A stretch of DNA of 64,000 nucleotides from Coriobacteriia bacterium (GTDB lineage Bacteria > Actinomycetota > Coriobacteriia > Coriobacteriales > RUG033): positions 1 through 64,000 of the forward strand of contig JAATFL010000033.1 in assembly GCA_015655215.1 (NCBI GenBank). Reading direction: 5' to 3'. Shown piece after piece: positions 40,423 to 48,926 of this stretch (position 1 is the first letter of the stretch; every line of letters starts with the position of its first letter). A program made the translations under genes and the position numbers. The notes below the pieces were generated by a model, which saw only the letters and a list, made by a program, of their open reading frames with translations, searched no databases and was not told the origin of the DNA.

Positions 40423-43032
40423 ATGGCCTACTACGACAAGGATGTCGACATTCACGCCGATGGTGTGGAAGTGAAGAAGTCGTGCTGTTACTTCTGCCAT
40501 CAGAACTGCGGCGTGCTGGCGTACGTCAAGGATGGCAAGGTCCTCAAGATCGAGGGGGACCCCGACCACCCCACCAACTCGGGGGGTCTGTGCTGTCGGG
40601 GCAACATCGCCTTGCAGCATCTCGACCACCCGGCGCGCAACAACCACCCGCTCAAGCGCGCCGGCGAGAAGGGCGAGGGCAAGTGGGACCGCATCTCGTG
40701 GGACCAGGCGATCTCCGAGATAGCCGCCAAGCTCTGCCAGATCCGCGACGAGAGCGGAGCCGAGGCCGTGGCGACGGCCGGAGGCACGCTGCGCACCGAG
40801 GACTGGGCGCGTCGTCGCTTCATGAACATGTTCGGGAGCCCCAACAGCTTCCACAACGCCCTGCTGTGCTGGATACCCACGTTCATGGTGGAGACGGCGG
40901 TGTCCGGGTGGAGCCCGTTCGAGACCGACCTGGGCGACTCGCGCTGCATCATCCTGTGGGGGATGAACCCCGGCGCCTCATCGCTTCCGGGCATGCGCGG
41001 CTACACCGACCTCCAGATGGCCGGCCTCAAGATCGTCGTGGTCGACCCCCGTTACTCCGAGACCGCCTCGAAGGCCGACCTCTGGCTACCCCTCAAGCCG
41101 GGTAGCGACACCGAGCTGTCGCTCGCCATGCTCAACACGATCATCTACGAGGGTCTCTACAACGCCGAGTTCGTCCAGAACTGGTGCGAGGGCTTCGAGG
41201 AGCTCACGGCGCATATCGCCGAGTACACCCCCGAGTGGGCGGCACCGCGCACGTGGCTTGACGCCGAGCAGATCCGCACCGCCGCGCGCATGTACGCCAA
41301 GAACACCCCCAGCAACATCCAGTGGGGTTGCACGGCCGACCAGCTCGGGCCCAACTCCGGTGCCGGCATGCACGCGCGTGCGTGCATGCGCGCCATCTGC
41401 GGCAACCTCGACTGCCCTGGTGGCGACCTCATGCCGGGACCCTCGATGGGATATTACTGCGACGAGGAGATCGAGGCCAACGACTGGCTTGACGAGGGGC
41501 AGCGCGCCAAGCAGATCGGATCGGACCGCTACCGCCTCACCTCGTGGCCCGGCTACGGCATCATCGCCGGCATCGCCAAGGAGAAGTGGGGCAAGGCCCC
41601 CACGGCCGAGTGGATGTGCGAGGCCCATGGCCCGTCGGTCTTCAAGGCGATCCTCACCGGCGACCCCTACCAGGTCCGCGCCCTCATCGTGAACGCGACC
41701 AACCCGGTCAACTCCTACGGTGACTCCAAGATGACGCTCGCCGCCCTCAGGCAGGTGGAGTTCCTCGTCACCTGCGACTACTGGATGACCCCGGCGGCGC
41801 TCTACTCCGACTACGTGATGCCCATCGCCGGCGCCCTCGAGCGCCCGACGATCCACACCAACTACGGCGTCACCGACTCCATCCTGTGCTCGCAGCGCGC
41901 CATCCAGCCCATGTACGAGCGCCATACCGACTACTCGTTCTGGCACGACCTCGCCCTCGCCACCGGCCAGGACGCCGACCAGTGGCCCTGGGATGACGAG
42001 GAGGAGGCGTTCTTCTACATCCTCTCGCCGCTCGGATACCCGGTGCAGACCTACGACGAGTTCGTCGAGAACTACCGCTTCTACTACCCGCCGCTGCACT
42101 ACTACAAGTACGGCGACAAGGGGTTCTGCACCCGCTCCGGCAAGGTCGAGCTCAAGAGCTCGGTCATGGAGGAGATCGGCCTGCCGTCGCTGCCCACCTT
42201 CACCCCCAACGCCGAGAACGAGATCGACAATCCCGAGGTCGCCGAGGAGTACCCGCTCGTCCTCACGACCGGTGGCGGGTACATGCCCTTCCACCACTCC
42301 GAGGAGTTCCAGATCGAATCCGTGCGCTATCTCTATCCCGAACCCCGCTTCAAGATGAACGCGGCGACGGCCGAGGCGTACGGTATCGGGGAAGGCGACT
42401 GGTGCTGGATCGAGACCCGGCGCGGTCGCATCAAGCAGCGAGCCGAGATCGACCAGAGCCTGCACGTGGATACCGTGTGGTGCGGGCGCGGCTGGTGGTA
42501 TCCCGAGCTGGGCATCAACGACAGGGACGACCCCTTCGGCTGCCTCGACTCCAACGTGAACGTCCTCACCTCGGTCGATGCCGAGCACTGCGATCCCATC
42601 GGTGGCAGCTGGGCCAACCGAGGGCTCCTGTGCAAGGTCTATCGGTGCCGTCCCACGGAGGCCGGCATCAACATGGGCAGGGTGGACACGGCCTTCTCGA
42701 TCCCCGGGTCGGCGCCCACGCCCGGCATCCACGTGACGCCCTCCGAGGAGCCTCGCGCCTACGACCTCATCGCCTACGATCCCAAGCCCACCTTCGACGT
42801 GCCCGAGGGCCTCGTCTGGGACAAGGGCCGCAAGGTGGCGTGGGACCCCGCCTCGAACCTCGTCTACGACCCCGAGTCCGGCTGGCTCTACGATCCTGCG
42901 ACGTACGTCTACTACGACGTGCTCACGCGGTACGCCTACGACCCCGAGGCGCAGAACCTCGTGGACATGGGCACGGGCAAACGATACGACATGGAGACCC
43001 GCGCGGAGATCGTCGGGGGAGGAGATCGGTGA
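40423..43032 (+). CDS. Molybdopterin oxidoreductase with OCRE-like octad-repeat tail
   Basis: This 869-residue protein starts behind GGAGAGAGGGGAGAG. The 4Fe-4S site is C-Y-F-C-H-Q-N-C near residue 23, with a fourth Cys in G-L-C-C-R-G. The likely metal-ligand region reads F-H-N-A-L-L-C-W-I-P, a cysteine in the position and sequence context of acetylene hydratase-like and catechol dehydroxylase-like enzymes. It has no twin-arginine signal. Residues 797-860 are eight consecutive octads of the type x-V-Y-D-P-x-x-G (for example LVYDPESG and WLYDPATY), with Asp at position 4 of each and aromatic residues before it. This resembles the OCRE octamer-repeat domain. It is translationally coupled to a ferredoxin (43032) and an NrfD-like protein (43604). 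The substrate is unknown. Confidence 0.85.
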   Translation: MAYYDKDVDIHADGVEVKKSCCYFCHQNCGVLAYVKDGKVLKIEGDPDHPTNSGGLCCRGNIALQHLDHPARNNHPLKRAGEKGEGKWDRISWDQAISEIAAKLCQIRDESGAEAVATAGGTLRTEDWARRRFMNMFGSPNSFHNALLCWIPTFMVETAVSGWSPFETDLGDSRCIILWGMNPGASSLPGMRGYTDLQMAGLKIVVVDPRYSETASKADLWLPLKPGSDTELSLAMLNTIIYEGLYNAEFVQNWCEGFEELTAHIAEYTPEWAAPRTWLDAEQIRTAARMYAKNTPSNIQWGCTADQLGPNSGAGMHARACMRAICGNLDCPGGDLMPGPSMGYYCDEEIEANDWLDEGQRAKQIGSDRYRLTSWPGYGIIAGIAKEKWGKAPTAEWMCEAHGPSVFKAILTGDPYQVRALIVNATNPVNSYGDSKMTLAALRQVEFLVTCDYWMTPAALYSDYVMPIAGALERPTIHTNYGVTDSILCSQRAIQPMYERHTDYSFWHDLALATGQDADQWPWDDEEEAFFYILSPLGYPVQTYDEFVENYRFYYPPLHYYKYGDKGFCTRSGKVELKSSVMEEIGLPSLPTFTPNAENEIDNPEVAEEYPLVLTTGGGYMPFHHSEEFQIESVRYLYPEPRFKMNAATAEAYGIGEGDWCWIETRRGRIKQRAEIDQSLHVDTVWCGRGWWYPELGINDRDDPFGCLDSNVNVLTSVDAEHCDPIGGSWANRGLLCKVYRCRPTEAGINMGRVDTAFSIPGSAPTPGIHVTPSEEPRAYDLIAYDPKPTFDVPEGLVWDKGRKVAWDPASNLVYDPESGWLYDPATYVYYDVLTRYAYDPEAQNLVDMGTGKRYDMETRAEIVGGGDR
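42811..43002 (+). repeat. Eight tandem octapeptide repeats encoded at a molybdoenzyme C-terminus
   Basis: These 64 codons make eight back-to-back 8-residue units with a strictly kept Asp at position 4 and Trp or Tyr in position 3 of seven of eight units. Codons vary between units, so the pattern is kept at protein level and is not a young DNA microsatellite. Nine residues follow before the stop. Confidence 0.85.
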
Positions 43033-43607
43033 TGGCACATTACGGAATGGTCATGGACCAGCGTAGATGCATCGGCTGCCAATCCTGCACGGTCGCCTGC
43101 CGTGCCTGGAACGACCTGCCGCTGGACATCATCTACAACCCGGTGGTGACCGAGGGCGTGCAGGGCGCGTACCCCAACGTGCACGAGACCTGGACCCCGC
43201 TCATCTGCATGCACTGCGTGAATGCACCCTGCGTGGCATGCTGTCCCACCGGTGCGAGCCAGAAGGATCCCGACACGGGCATCGTCTTCGTGGACAGCGC
43301 CAAGTGCATGGGCTGCAAGGTGTGCGTCAACGCCTGCCCCTATGGCGCTCGCGACACCTCCGGGATGGTGAGCCACCTCGAGGGGTACGTGCGCAAGTGC
43401 AACTTCTGCAGGGACCGCGTGGCGCGAGGCGAGCAGCCCTACTGCGTGGCCACCTGTCACCAGAGGGCCCGCATCTTCGGCGACCTCGACGACCCTGGGT
43501 CCGACATCTCCAAGCTCGTCGGTTCCGTGGGGACGTACCGCCTGCTCGAGGAGTACGGCACCGAGCCCTCCGTCTACTACATCCCGGACCTTGGAGGCAA
43601 GAGATGA
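43032..43607 (+). CDS. Ferredoxin subunit of the octad-tailed molybdoenzyme
   Basis: This 191-residue protein has an ATG that overlaps the previous stop (GTGATGG). Four 4Fe-4S motifs are visible: C-I-G-C-Q-S-C-T-V-A-C, C-M-H-C-V-N-A-P-C-V-A-C-C-P, C-M-G-C-K-V-C-V-N-A-C-P and C-N-F-C ... C-V-A-T-C. It belongs to the same DmsB/PsrB group as the protein at 35058 and likely arose by duplication of the trio. It should link the NrfD-like subunit to the catalytic subunit at 40423. Confidence 0.92.
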   Translation: MAHYGMVMDQRRCIGCQSCTVACRAWNDLPLDIIYNPVVTEGVQGAYPNVHETWTPLICMHCVNAPCVACCPTGASQKDPDTGIVFVDSAKCMGCKVCVNACPYGARDTSGMVSHLEGYVRKCNFCRDRVARGEQPYCVATCHQRARIFGDLDDPGSDISKLVGSVGTYRLLEEYGTEPSVYYIPDLGGKR

Positions 43608-44602
43608 GAAAGCACTACTGGTCCTGGCCCATCGCGGCCTACCTCTTCCTCGGGGGCCTCGGCGGCGGCATCTTCACCATCATCATGGTCTGCGAGAACT
43701 TCCTCGAGGGCGGCGGCTTCGGCGTCTACTGCCTGGGCTCGGCGCTCGTCGGGCTTGTCTGCCTCGCTTTCGGCACCTTCCTCCTCGTCTTCGAGCTGGG
43801 GCAGCCCCAGGTGTTCCTGCGCGTGTTCACGACCAAGACGGCCATCATCAAGTGGGGTGCCGTGCTGCTCTCCGTCTGCATCTTCGCGGGGCTGTTCTAC
43901 ATCCTGTCCTACCTCTCCGAGATATGGAGCTGGCTCGCCTGGTGCTCGTTCCTCATCCCGGTGCGCGGCTTGAGCCTCTCCGTCGCGGGCGTCACGGGGA
44001 TCTGCATCATGATCTACACCGGGGTGCTGCTCTCGAGTCTCAAGGCCCATTCGTTCTGGGCGACTCCTGCGCTGCCGGTGCTCTTCACCGTCTCCGCCCT
44101 CTCCACGGGGTGCGCCGCCGTGGCGCTCTCGCTGGGCGTGTGGCCCTACAGCGCACTTCCCGAGTTCAAGCTGCACGTGACCGACTCCCTCGCGGCCATC
44201 GCCACGGTGCGCGAGTTCATCCACTCGCTCGACATCGTCCTCATCATCGTGGAGCTCATCGTGCTCTTCATCTACCTGCTGTTGCTGCGCGGTGCGGGCA
44301 ACGTCGTGGCCCAGAAGGTCGCGGCACGCTGGCTCACCGGAAGTTTCGCCGGCTGGTTCTGGGGTGGCATGGTGGTGTGCGGGCTCGGTCTCCCCCTGCT
44401 GTGCTACACGGTCCTGGGCGGTGTCGCGGGGGCGTACATCGCTCCCATCTTCGCCCTGGCCGGTGGCCTGCTCCTCCGTTTCCTGGTCATCAACTCCGAC
44501 GACCGTCGCACCATTCCCGGAGAGGACCTCTTCTACAGCCGCCTGCCCAAGGGCGACGAGAGGTTCCTCACCGCCTGGGGCGCCGTGCCGGGGAGGAAGT
44601 AG
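43604..44602 (+). CDS. NrfD/DmsC-like membrane anchor subunit
   Basis: The protein is 332 residues, starting with a 4-base overlap (ATGA) with the ferredoxin gene. It has about eight to nine hydrophobic helices, opening W-P-I-A-A-Y-L-F-L-G-G-L-G-G-G, the family signature. It is longer than the NrfD-like protein at 35603. A polar C-terminal tail of about 30 residues ends G-R-K. It should deliver quinol electrons to the trio. A 30-bp hairpin follows at 44681. Confidence 0.9.
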   Translation: MRKHYWSWPIAAYLFLGGLGGGIFTIIMVCENFLEGGGFGVYCLGSALVGLVCLAFGTFLLVFELGQPQVFLRVFTTKTAIIKWGAVLLSVCIFAGLFYILSYLSEIWSWLAWCSFLIPVRGLSLSVAGVTGICIMIYTGVLLSSLKAHSFWATPALPVLFTVSALSTGCAAVALSLGVWPYSALPEFKLHVTDSLAAIATVREFIHSLDIVLIIVELIVLFIYLLLLRGAGNVVAQKVAARWLTGSFAGWFWGGMVVCGLGLPLLCYTVLGGVAGAYIAPIFALAGGLLLRFLVINSDDRRTIPGEDLFYSRLPKGDERFLTAWGAVPGRK

Positions 44603-44680
44603 CGAACCGAAGTAGCGAGGCGGGAACGTCGCCTCGGACGTGGGTCTCCCTGCACTCCCGTGCGCGTGGGGATGGTTCCC

Positions 44681-44746
44681 GGTCCTCGGAACCGTGCAAG
44701 CCGCCGGTGGCTGTGACCGCCGGCGGCTTGCACGGTTCCGAGGACC
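44681..44746 (+). terminator. Exceptional 30-bp hairpin after the molybdoenzyme trio
   Basis: Arms 44681-44710 and 44717-44746 pair over 30 bp with one G-U pair and a 6-base loop. It is the longest and most stable structure seen in the window. It lies between the trio and the cluster starting at 44861, and no T-run follows. It could be a terminator, an mRNA 3'-end protector or an RNase III target. Confidence 0.75.
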
Positions 44747-44860
44747 ATCGTGCCCGTGTGGGGGAGTCGTGCGCATGCACGTGCGGTTTGCTCGACGGTA
44801 TGGCCTACCGACCGGTCCTGTGAGATAATAGACTACGTCTTATACAGGAGGTGTGCACAT

Positions 44861-45736
44861 ATGGGTACGAGGTCCTTCCTCGATGCGTTGCAGCGTGAGA
44901 CCATCACCGTGGACGAGGAGACGCTGGCGTATCGTCTCGACTCGCTGCCCGATGACCTTGTGGCGGGGACCATCGCACCCTGCGAGAGGCTCTTCGTTCC
45001 CGGGTGCTCCTTCCTCAACTACTCGCCCCGCTTGATGCAGCGGACCTACGACGTGGCGCGTTCGGAGGGGCTTGCGGATGGGATATCCTTGCAGTGCTGT
45101 GGCAAGATCCTCGACTATGACGTAGACGGCCGCGCGATGAAGCCCGCATACCAGGAGCTTCTCGTGCGCTCCCTCATCGCATCGGGCGTGCGGCAGATCC
45201 TCGTCGCCTGCCCCAACTGCCATGCGGAGTTCCTCAAGCTCATCGCGCGCGACGAGCGACTCTCGGGCATACGGGTGACGGTGCTACCGGAGGAGCTCGC
45301 CGCGCGCGGGTACCGCATCGACGATGAGACCATCCGCCGCGTGGGTCCCGTCTCCATCCAGGACCCGTGCCCCGACCGGACGATGCAGGTCTTCGCCGAC
45401 GGCGTGCGCGCCATCGTGGGCGAGGAGCACGTCGTCGAGATGAGGTGCAACCGTCGTCACTCGGTGTGCTGTGGGGCCCGCGTCCGGGCGGCCGGGTGCG
45501 AGGTGGCGGCGGACCTGATGGCATGGGATCGGGTTGACGAGGCGCGTGAGGCGGGTGGCCGGATGGTGGTGACCGCCTGCATGAGCTGCAGCTATCTGCT
45601 GGACGCCGCGCAACGCGACGTCGCAGGGCCCGCGCCTCTGCCGGTGTGCCACTATCTCGAACTCCTGTTCGACCAACGGGTCGAGTGGGCTGGCAAGCCG
45701 GGGCACCTGTCCGTGAGGTTCCTTCTGGGGATGTGA
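44861..45736 (+). CDS. CCG-domain cysteine-rich protein (HdrB/GlpC-like), cluster gene 1
   Basis: The protein is 291 residues from the ATG at 44861 behind a near-perfect AGGAGGTG. It has two cysteine-rich half-sites: L-F-V-P-G-C ... L-Q-C-C-G-K in the first half and D-P-C ... S-V-C-C-G-A with C-M-S-C-S-Y in the second. This is the CCG domain of heterodisulfide reductase B, GlpC and lactate utilisation proteins, which holds an unusual iron-sulfur cluster. It has no separate ferredoxin domain, unlike its partner at 51846. It is the first gene of a tight cluster running to 53111. Confidence 0.82.
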   Translation: MGTRSFLDALQRETITVDEETLAYRLDSLPDDLVAGTIAPCERLFVPGCSFLNYSPRLMQRTYDVARSEGLADGISLQCCGKILDYDVDGRAMKPAYQELLVRSLIASGVRQILVACPNCHAEFLKLIARDERLSGIRVTVLPEELAARGYRIDDETIRRVGPVSIQDPCPDRTMQVFADGVRAIVGEEHVVEMRCNRRHSVCCGARVRAAGCEVAADLMAWDRVDEAREAGGRMVVTACMSCSYLLDAAQRDVAGPAPLPVCHYLELLFDQRVEWAGKPGHLSVRFLLGM

Positions 45737-45782
45737 GGGTCGCGCGTCGACCATGGGATCGAGGCGGGGGAGGGAGCGCACG

Positions 45783-48011
45783 GTGAGCGAGACACGCAAG
45801 ACCAACTGCCATTTCTGCGGATACCTCTGCGCCTTCCTCGCCACCGTGGAGGATGGTCGCGTGACCGACCTGGCCCCCGACCCCACGCGCTATCCCTACG
45901 ATCCCGCCATCCTCAGGGGATGCCGTCGCTGGCGCACCAACCTCTCCTTCCTCGACGACCCCGACCGGGTGAACCATCCGCTGCATCGTGTGGGCGAGCG
46001 GGGTAGCGGTCGATGGGAGCAGGTGAGCTGGGACGAGGCGCTCGATGACATCGCCACCCGCCTCGAAGGGCTCGTCGGCCAGTACGGGCCACAGGTGCTC
46101 GCGAGCATGATCGGGGGCCCGCACGCGACCTTCTGGCCCCTGCATCGATTCATGAACCTCCTCGGCAGTCCCAACAACATGGGCATCGGGCAGATCTGCT
46201 GGAACCCGCGCATCTGGATGGACACGCTCGCATTCGGCTGGCCCATCGAGGCCGATATCTCCGCGAAGACCGGTTGCGTGTTCATCTGGGGCACCAATCC
46301 GGCTCAATCCGACAACTCGGCGTTCTGGCACGCACTTCTCGACATCTCCAAAGGACCCGTCCCCCTCGTGGTGGTCGATCCTCGTCGCACCCAGACGGCC
46401 GCCGCCGCCGATCTGTGGATCTCGCCTCGACCGGGCACGGACGGCACCCTCGCCCTCTCGATGGTCGACGTGATCATCGAGAACGACTGGTACGACCACG
46501 GGTTCGTCGAGCGGTGGTGCCTGGGCTTCGAGGGTTTGCGCGAGCACGTCTCGGCGTATGCGCCCTCGTGCGCCGCCGCGGTGTGCGAGGTGCCCGAGGA
46601 GCGGATCGTCGAGGCGGCCCGGCTCTTCTCCCGTTCGGGCCCCACGGTGCTCATCAGCGGCCGCGGCATCGACCAGGTGGGGCGCAACGTGGTTCCCACG
46701 CACCGGGCCTTCACCATCTTGCGCGCCATCACGGGAAACGTCGACCGCACGGGGTCGTGCATCATCGGGTCCGCCTCCGACTTCATCCCCGAGGTGGACC
46801 TCGAGATGTCTGATCGCTTCCCGTCCGCGCAGAGGCGTGCGCAACTGCAACGGGGCATCACACCGCTGCAGTCATACGAGGGGGTGGAGGGCGCCGATGC
46901 GCTTACCGGCCGCTTCGGTCGTCACCTTCCCAAACGCTACCTCGATTCGGCGCATCCCGACCTCGTCCTCAAGGCGATGCTGACCGGCGAGCCATACCCG
47001 GTGCGCGCCCTGATCGTCGAGGCCACCAACCCGCTCCTCACCTACGCCGACACGCACCGGGTGTTCGAGGCGCTCTCGTCGCTCGACGTGCTCGTGGTGC
47101 TGGAGTATCGCATCACACCCACTGCCATGCTGGCCGACTACGTGCTGCCCGCAGCCGGGGCCATCGAGCGGCCGGTCTTCCAGGCGCATGGCGGTGTGGC
47201 CAACCTGGGTTACGGAGGCCCGGCGGCGGTTAGGCCCTACTACGAGCGCAAGACCGATTACGAGATCCTGCGCGGGTTGGCGCTTCGCATGGGCCAGGGC
47301 GAACAGTGGCCGGACGAGACGCTCGAGGATGCGTTCGACCGCATGCTCGAGCCGGTGGGTCTCACCTGGGAGACGTTCTGCGAGACGGGCATCTACGCGG
47401 GATGCGAGTCGTCTCGAAAGCAGGACCAGATCGACCCTCGCACGGGAAAGCCCGTCGGGTTCGCCACCACGACGGGCAAGATCGAGCTTGCGAACGAATA
47501 CCTGCAGACGCTGGGCGGGGAGGCGTATCCAACCCCCAAGCCCTTGCGCGACGATCTTTCCCCACGCCTCGTCGAGGCGGCCCGAAAACGCGGTGGTGGA
47601 CGGTTCGACCTCATCACCGGCGCGCGTCGTCAGCCGTACAACGCGAGCATGTTCCTCGACAACCCCCAGTACAGGAAGGGCTACCCTCGTGCGCAAGCGT
47701 CGATGAACGAGGCGACGGCCACTCGTCTCGGCGTCGTGGCTGGCGACGACGTCGTGCTCGCCACGAACCGGGGGGAGGCTCGCTTCGAGGTGCGCATCGA
47801 GCGGATGCACGACAACCTCATCAGCGCTGACTACGGCTGGTGGTACCCGGAGAGGCCGCCAGGTGCACCGGACTTCTCGGGAATGTGGGAGTCGAACGTC
47901 AACGTCCTCACCGACTGCAGCCTTGCGAACGGCGAGGAGCTCATCGGAACGTGGAGCTACAACGCACTGCCCTGCGTGGCATGGAAACCGACCGAAGGAG
48001 AAGATCGATGA
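45783..48011 (+). CDS. Molybdopterin oxidoreductase, acetylene hydratase-like branch, cluster gene 2
   Basis: The protein is 742 residues from the GTG at 45783, with GGAGGGAG eight bases upstream; an ATG at 45753 is less likely. The 4Fe-4S site is C-H-F-C-G-Y-L-C near residue 9, with a fourth Cys in L-R-G-C-R-R. The likely metal-ligand region is G-I-G-Q-I-C-W-N-P, a Cys-Trp pair as in the enzyme at 40423. No export signal is present, so it is cytoplasmic. C-terminal pterin segments include A-D-Y-G-W-W-Y-P and S-N-V-N-V-L-T. No ferredoxin or membrane partner follows. Instead a DUF2064 gene overlaps its stop, which is unusual. Confidence 0.82.
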   Translation: MSETRKTNCHFCGYLCAFLATVEDGRVTDLAPDPTRYPYDPAILRGCRRWRTNLSFLDDPDRVNHPLHRVGERGSGRWEQVSWDEALDDIATRLEGLVGQYGPQVLASMIGGPHATFWPLHRFMNLLGSPNNMGIGQICWNPRIWMDTLAFGWPIEADISAKTGCVFIWGTNPAQSDNSAFWHALLDISKGPVPLVVVDPRRTQTAAAADLWISPRPGTDGTLALSMVDVIIENDWYDHGFVERWCLGFEGLREHVSAYAPSCAAAVCEVPEERIVEAARLFSRSGPTVLISGRGIDQVGRNVVPTHRAFTILRAITGNVDRTGSCIIGSASDFIPEVDLEMSDRFPSAQRRAQLQRGITPLQSYEGVEGADALTGRFGRHLPKRYLDSAHPDLVLKAMLTGEPYPVRALIVEATNPLLTYADTHRVFEALSSLDVLVVLEYRITPTAMLADYVLPAAGAIERPVFQAHGGVANLGYGGPAAVRPYYERKTDYEILRGLALRMGQGEQWPDETLEDAFDRMLEPVGLTWETFCETGIYAGCESSRKQDQIDPRTGKPVGFATTTGKIELANEYLQTLGGEAYPTPKPLRDDLSPRLVEAARKRGGGRFDLITGARRQPYNASMFLDNPQYRKGYPRAQASMNEATATRLGVVAGDDVVLATNRGEARFEVRIERMHDNLISADYGWWYPERPPGAPDFSGMWESNVNVLTDCSLANGEELIGTWSYNALPCVAWKPTEGEDR

Positions 48012-48865
48012 AGAGGGAAGCACTGCTCATCTTCAGCAAGCCGCCAATCCCCGGCTTGGTCAAGACACGCCTCACCACTGCGAACGGCGGATTCCTCTCG
48101 GAGGAACAGGCTGCCGAGTTCTTCAGGCGCTCGCTCTTCGACGTGTCGGAGATGTGTCAGCTCGAACTGCTCGACATGCAGGCCGGAAACGACGCTGCCG
48201 TGGCCGCTGACGCCGAGGTGGAGCCGATACGGTACGATTTCTTCGTCTCCACGACGCCGGCCGACAACGTCGAGGTGATGCGCAGGACGTTTGAGGACCT
48301 GGGGCAGTGGCCGATGGAGATCCATTACCTCCATGACAGCGGCAAGACGTTCGACGACCACTTCGACGACTCGTTCAAGCAGATCTTCGACCTGGGCTAC
48401 GACTGCGTCGTCTCCGTGGGAGGGGACCTGCCCACCATGCCCAAGTCGCACATCTCCCAGGCCTTCGCCTGGCTCGAGTACTTCGACCGCCTGGGCACGC
48501 CCGGCTTCGTGCAGGCCCCCTGCCAGGAGTGCGGCACCTCCCTGGTGGGGTTCTCGCGCGACACCCCCATCGATCATCAGGACATCTACTACAACCGCGA
48601 CGGCGTACCCGCCCTCGACGGGTACGTGAGGAAGCTCGAGGCGGCGAACATCCCCAGCGCGTATCTTTCGCCCGTCTCGGACGTGGACATCCGCGAGGAC
48701 CTGGCGCACATGATCTCCTGCCTGCGTGCCATCAAGGCGGCCGCACCCTATCAACCCGACCTCTACGTCGCCCAGCGTGTGCTCGACTGGGTGGATTGGA
48801 CGGGCATCCGCGTGGGCACGCCTCCGAACGAGAACCACGACCCGCGTCAGTACATCGACGAATAG
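48008..48865 (+). CDS. DUF2064/TIGR04282-like nucleotidyl- or glycosyltransferase-fold protein, cluster gene 3
   Basis: The protein is 285 residues with an ATGA overlap with the molybdoenzyme gene. The opening L-L-I-F-S-K-P-P-I-P-G-L-V-K-T-R-L matches the DUF2064/CofC-like GT-A fold. V-S-V-G-G-D-L-P-T-M-P marks the nucleotide- and metal-binding part. Some relatives are annotated in arsenosugar or cofactor pathways. A nucleotidyltransferase fold beside a molybdoenzyme recalls MobA-type cofactor nucleotidylation, but that is only inference. It is longer than typical DUF2064 proteins of about 200 residues. Confidence 0.72.
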   Translation: MKREALLIFSKPPIPGLVKTRLTTANGGFLSEEQAAEFFRRSLFDVSEMCQLELLDMQAGNDAAVAADAEVEPIRYDFFVSTTPADNVEVMRRTFEDLGQWPMEIHYLHDSGKTFDDHFDDSFKQIFDLGYDCVVSVGGDLPTMPKSHISQAFAWLEYFDRLGTPGFVQAPCQECGTSLVGFSRDTPIDHQDIYYNRDGVPALDGYVRKLEAANIPSAYLSPVSDVDIREDLAHMISCLRAIKAAAPYQPDLYVAQRVLDWVDWTGIRVGTPPNENHDPRQYIDE

Positions 48866-48926
48866 GGTCCGCACCGGCACGTCTCGCGTGTGGAACCGAT
48901 GAGCGTGATGTTGGAAAGGTGGTCCG

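Noticed and set aside
42811-43002. Octad repeats as a frameshift or assembly artefact
   Set aside because: Codons differ between units, the pattern is strictly in frame, and the stop overlaps the next start as in the sister trio at 35058.
41086-43038. 650-residue open frame on the minus strand
   Set aside because: It is opposite the molybdoenzyme at 40423 and mirrors its codon structure, without a ribosome site or domain.
45240-46850. 536-residue open frame on the minus strand
   Set aside because: It spans the end of one plus-strand gene and the start of another and is rich in R and P, typical of a shadow frame.
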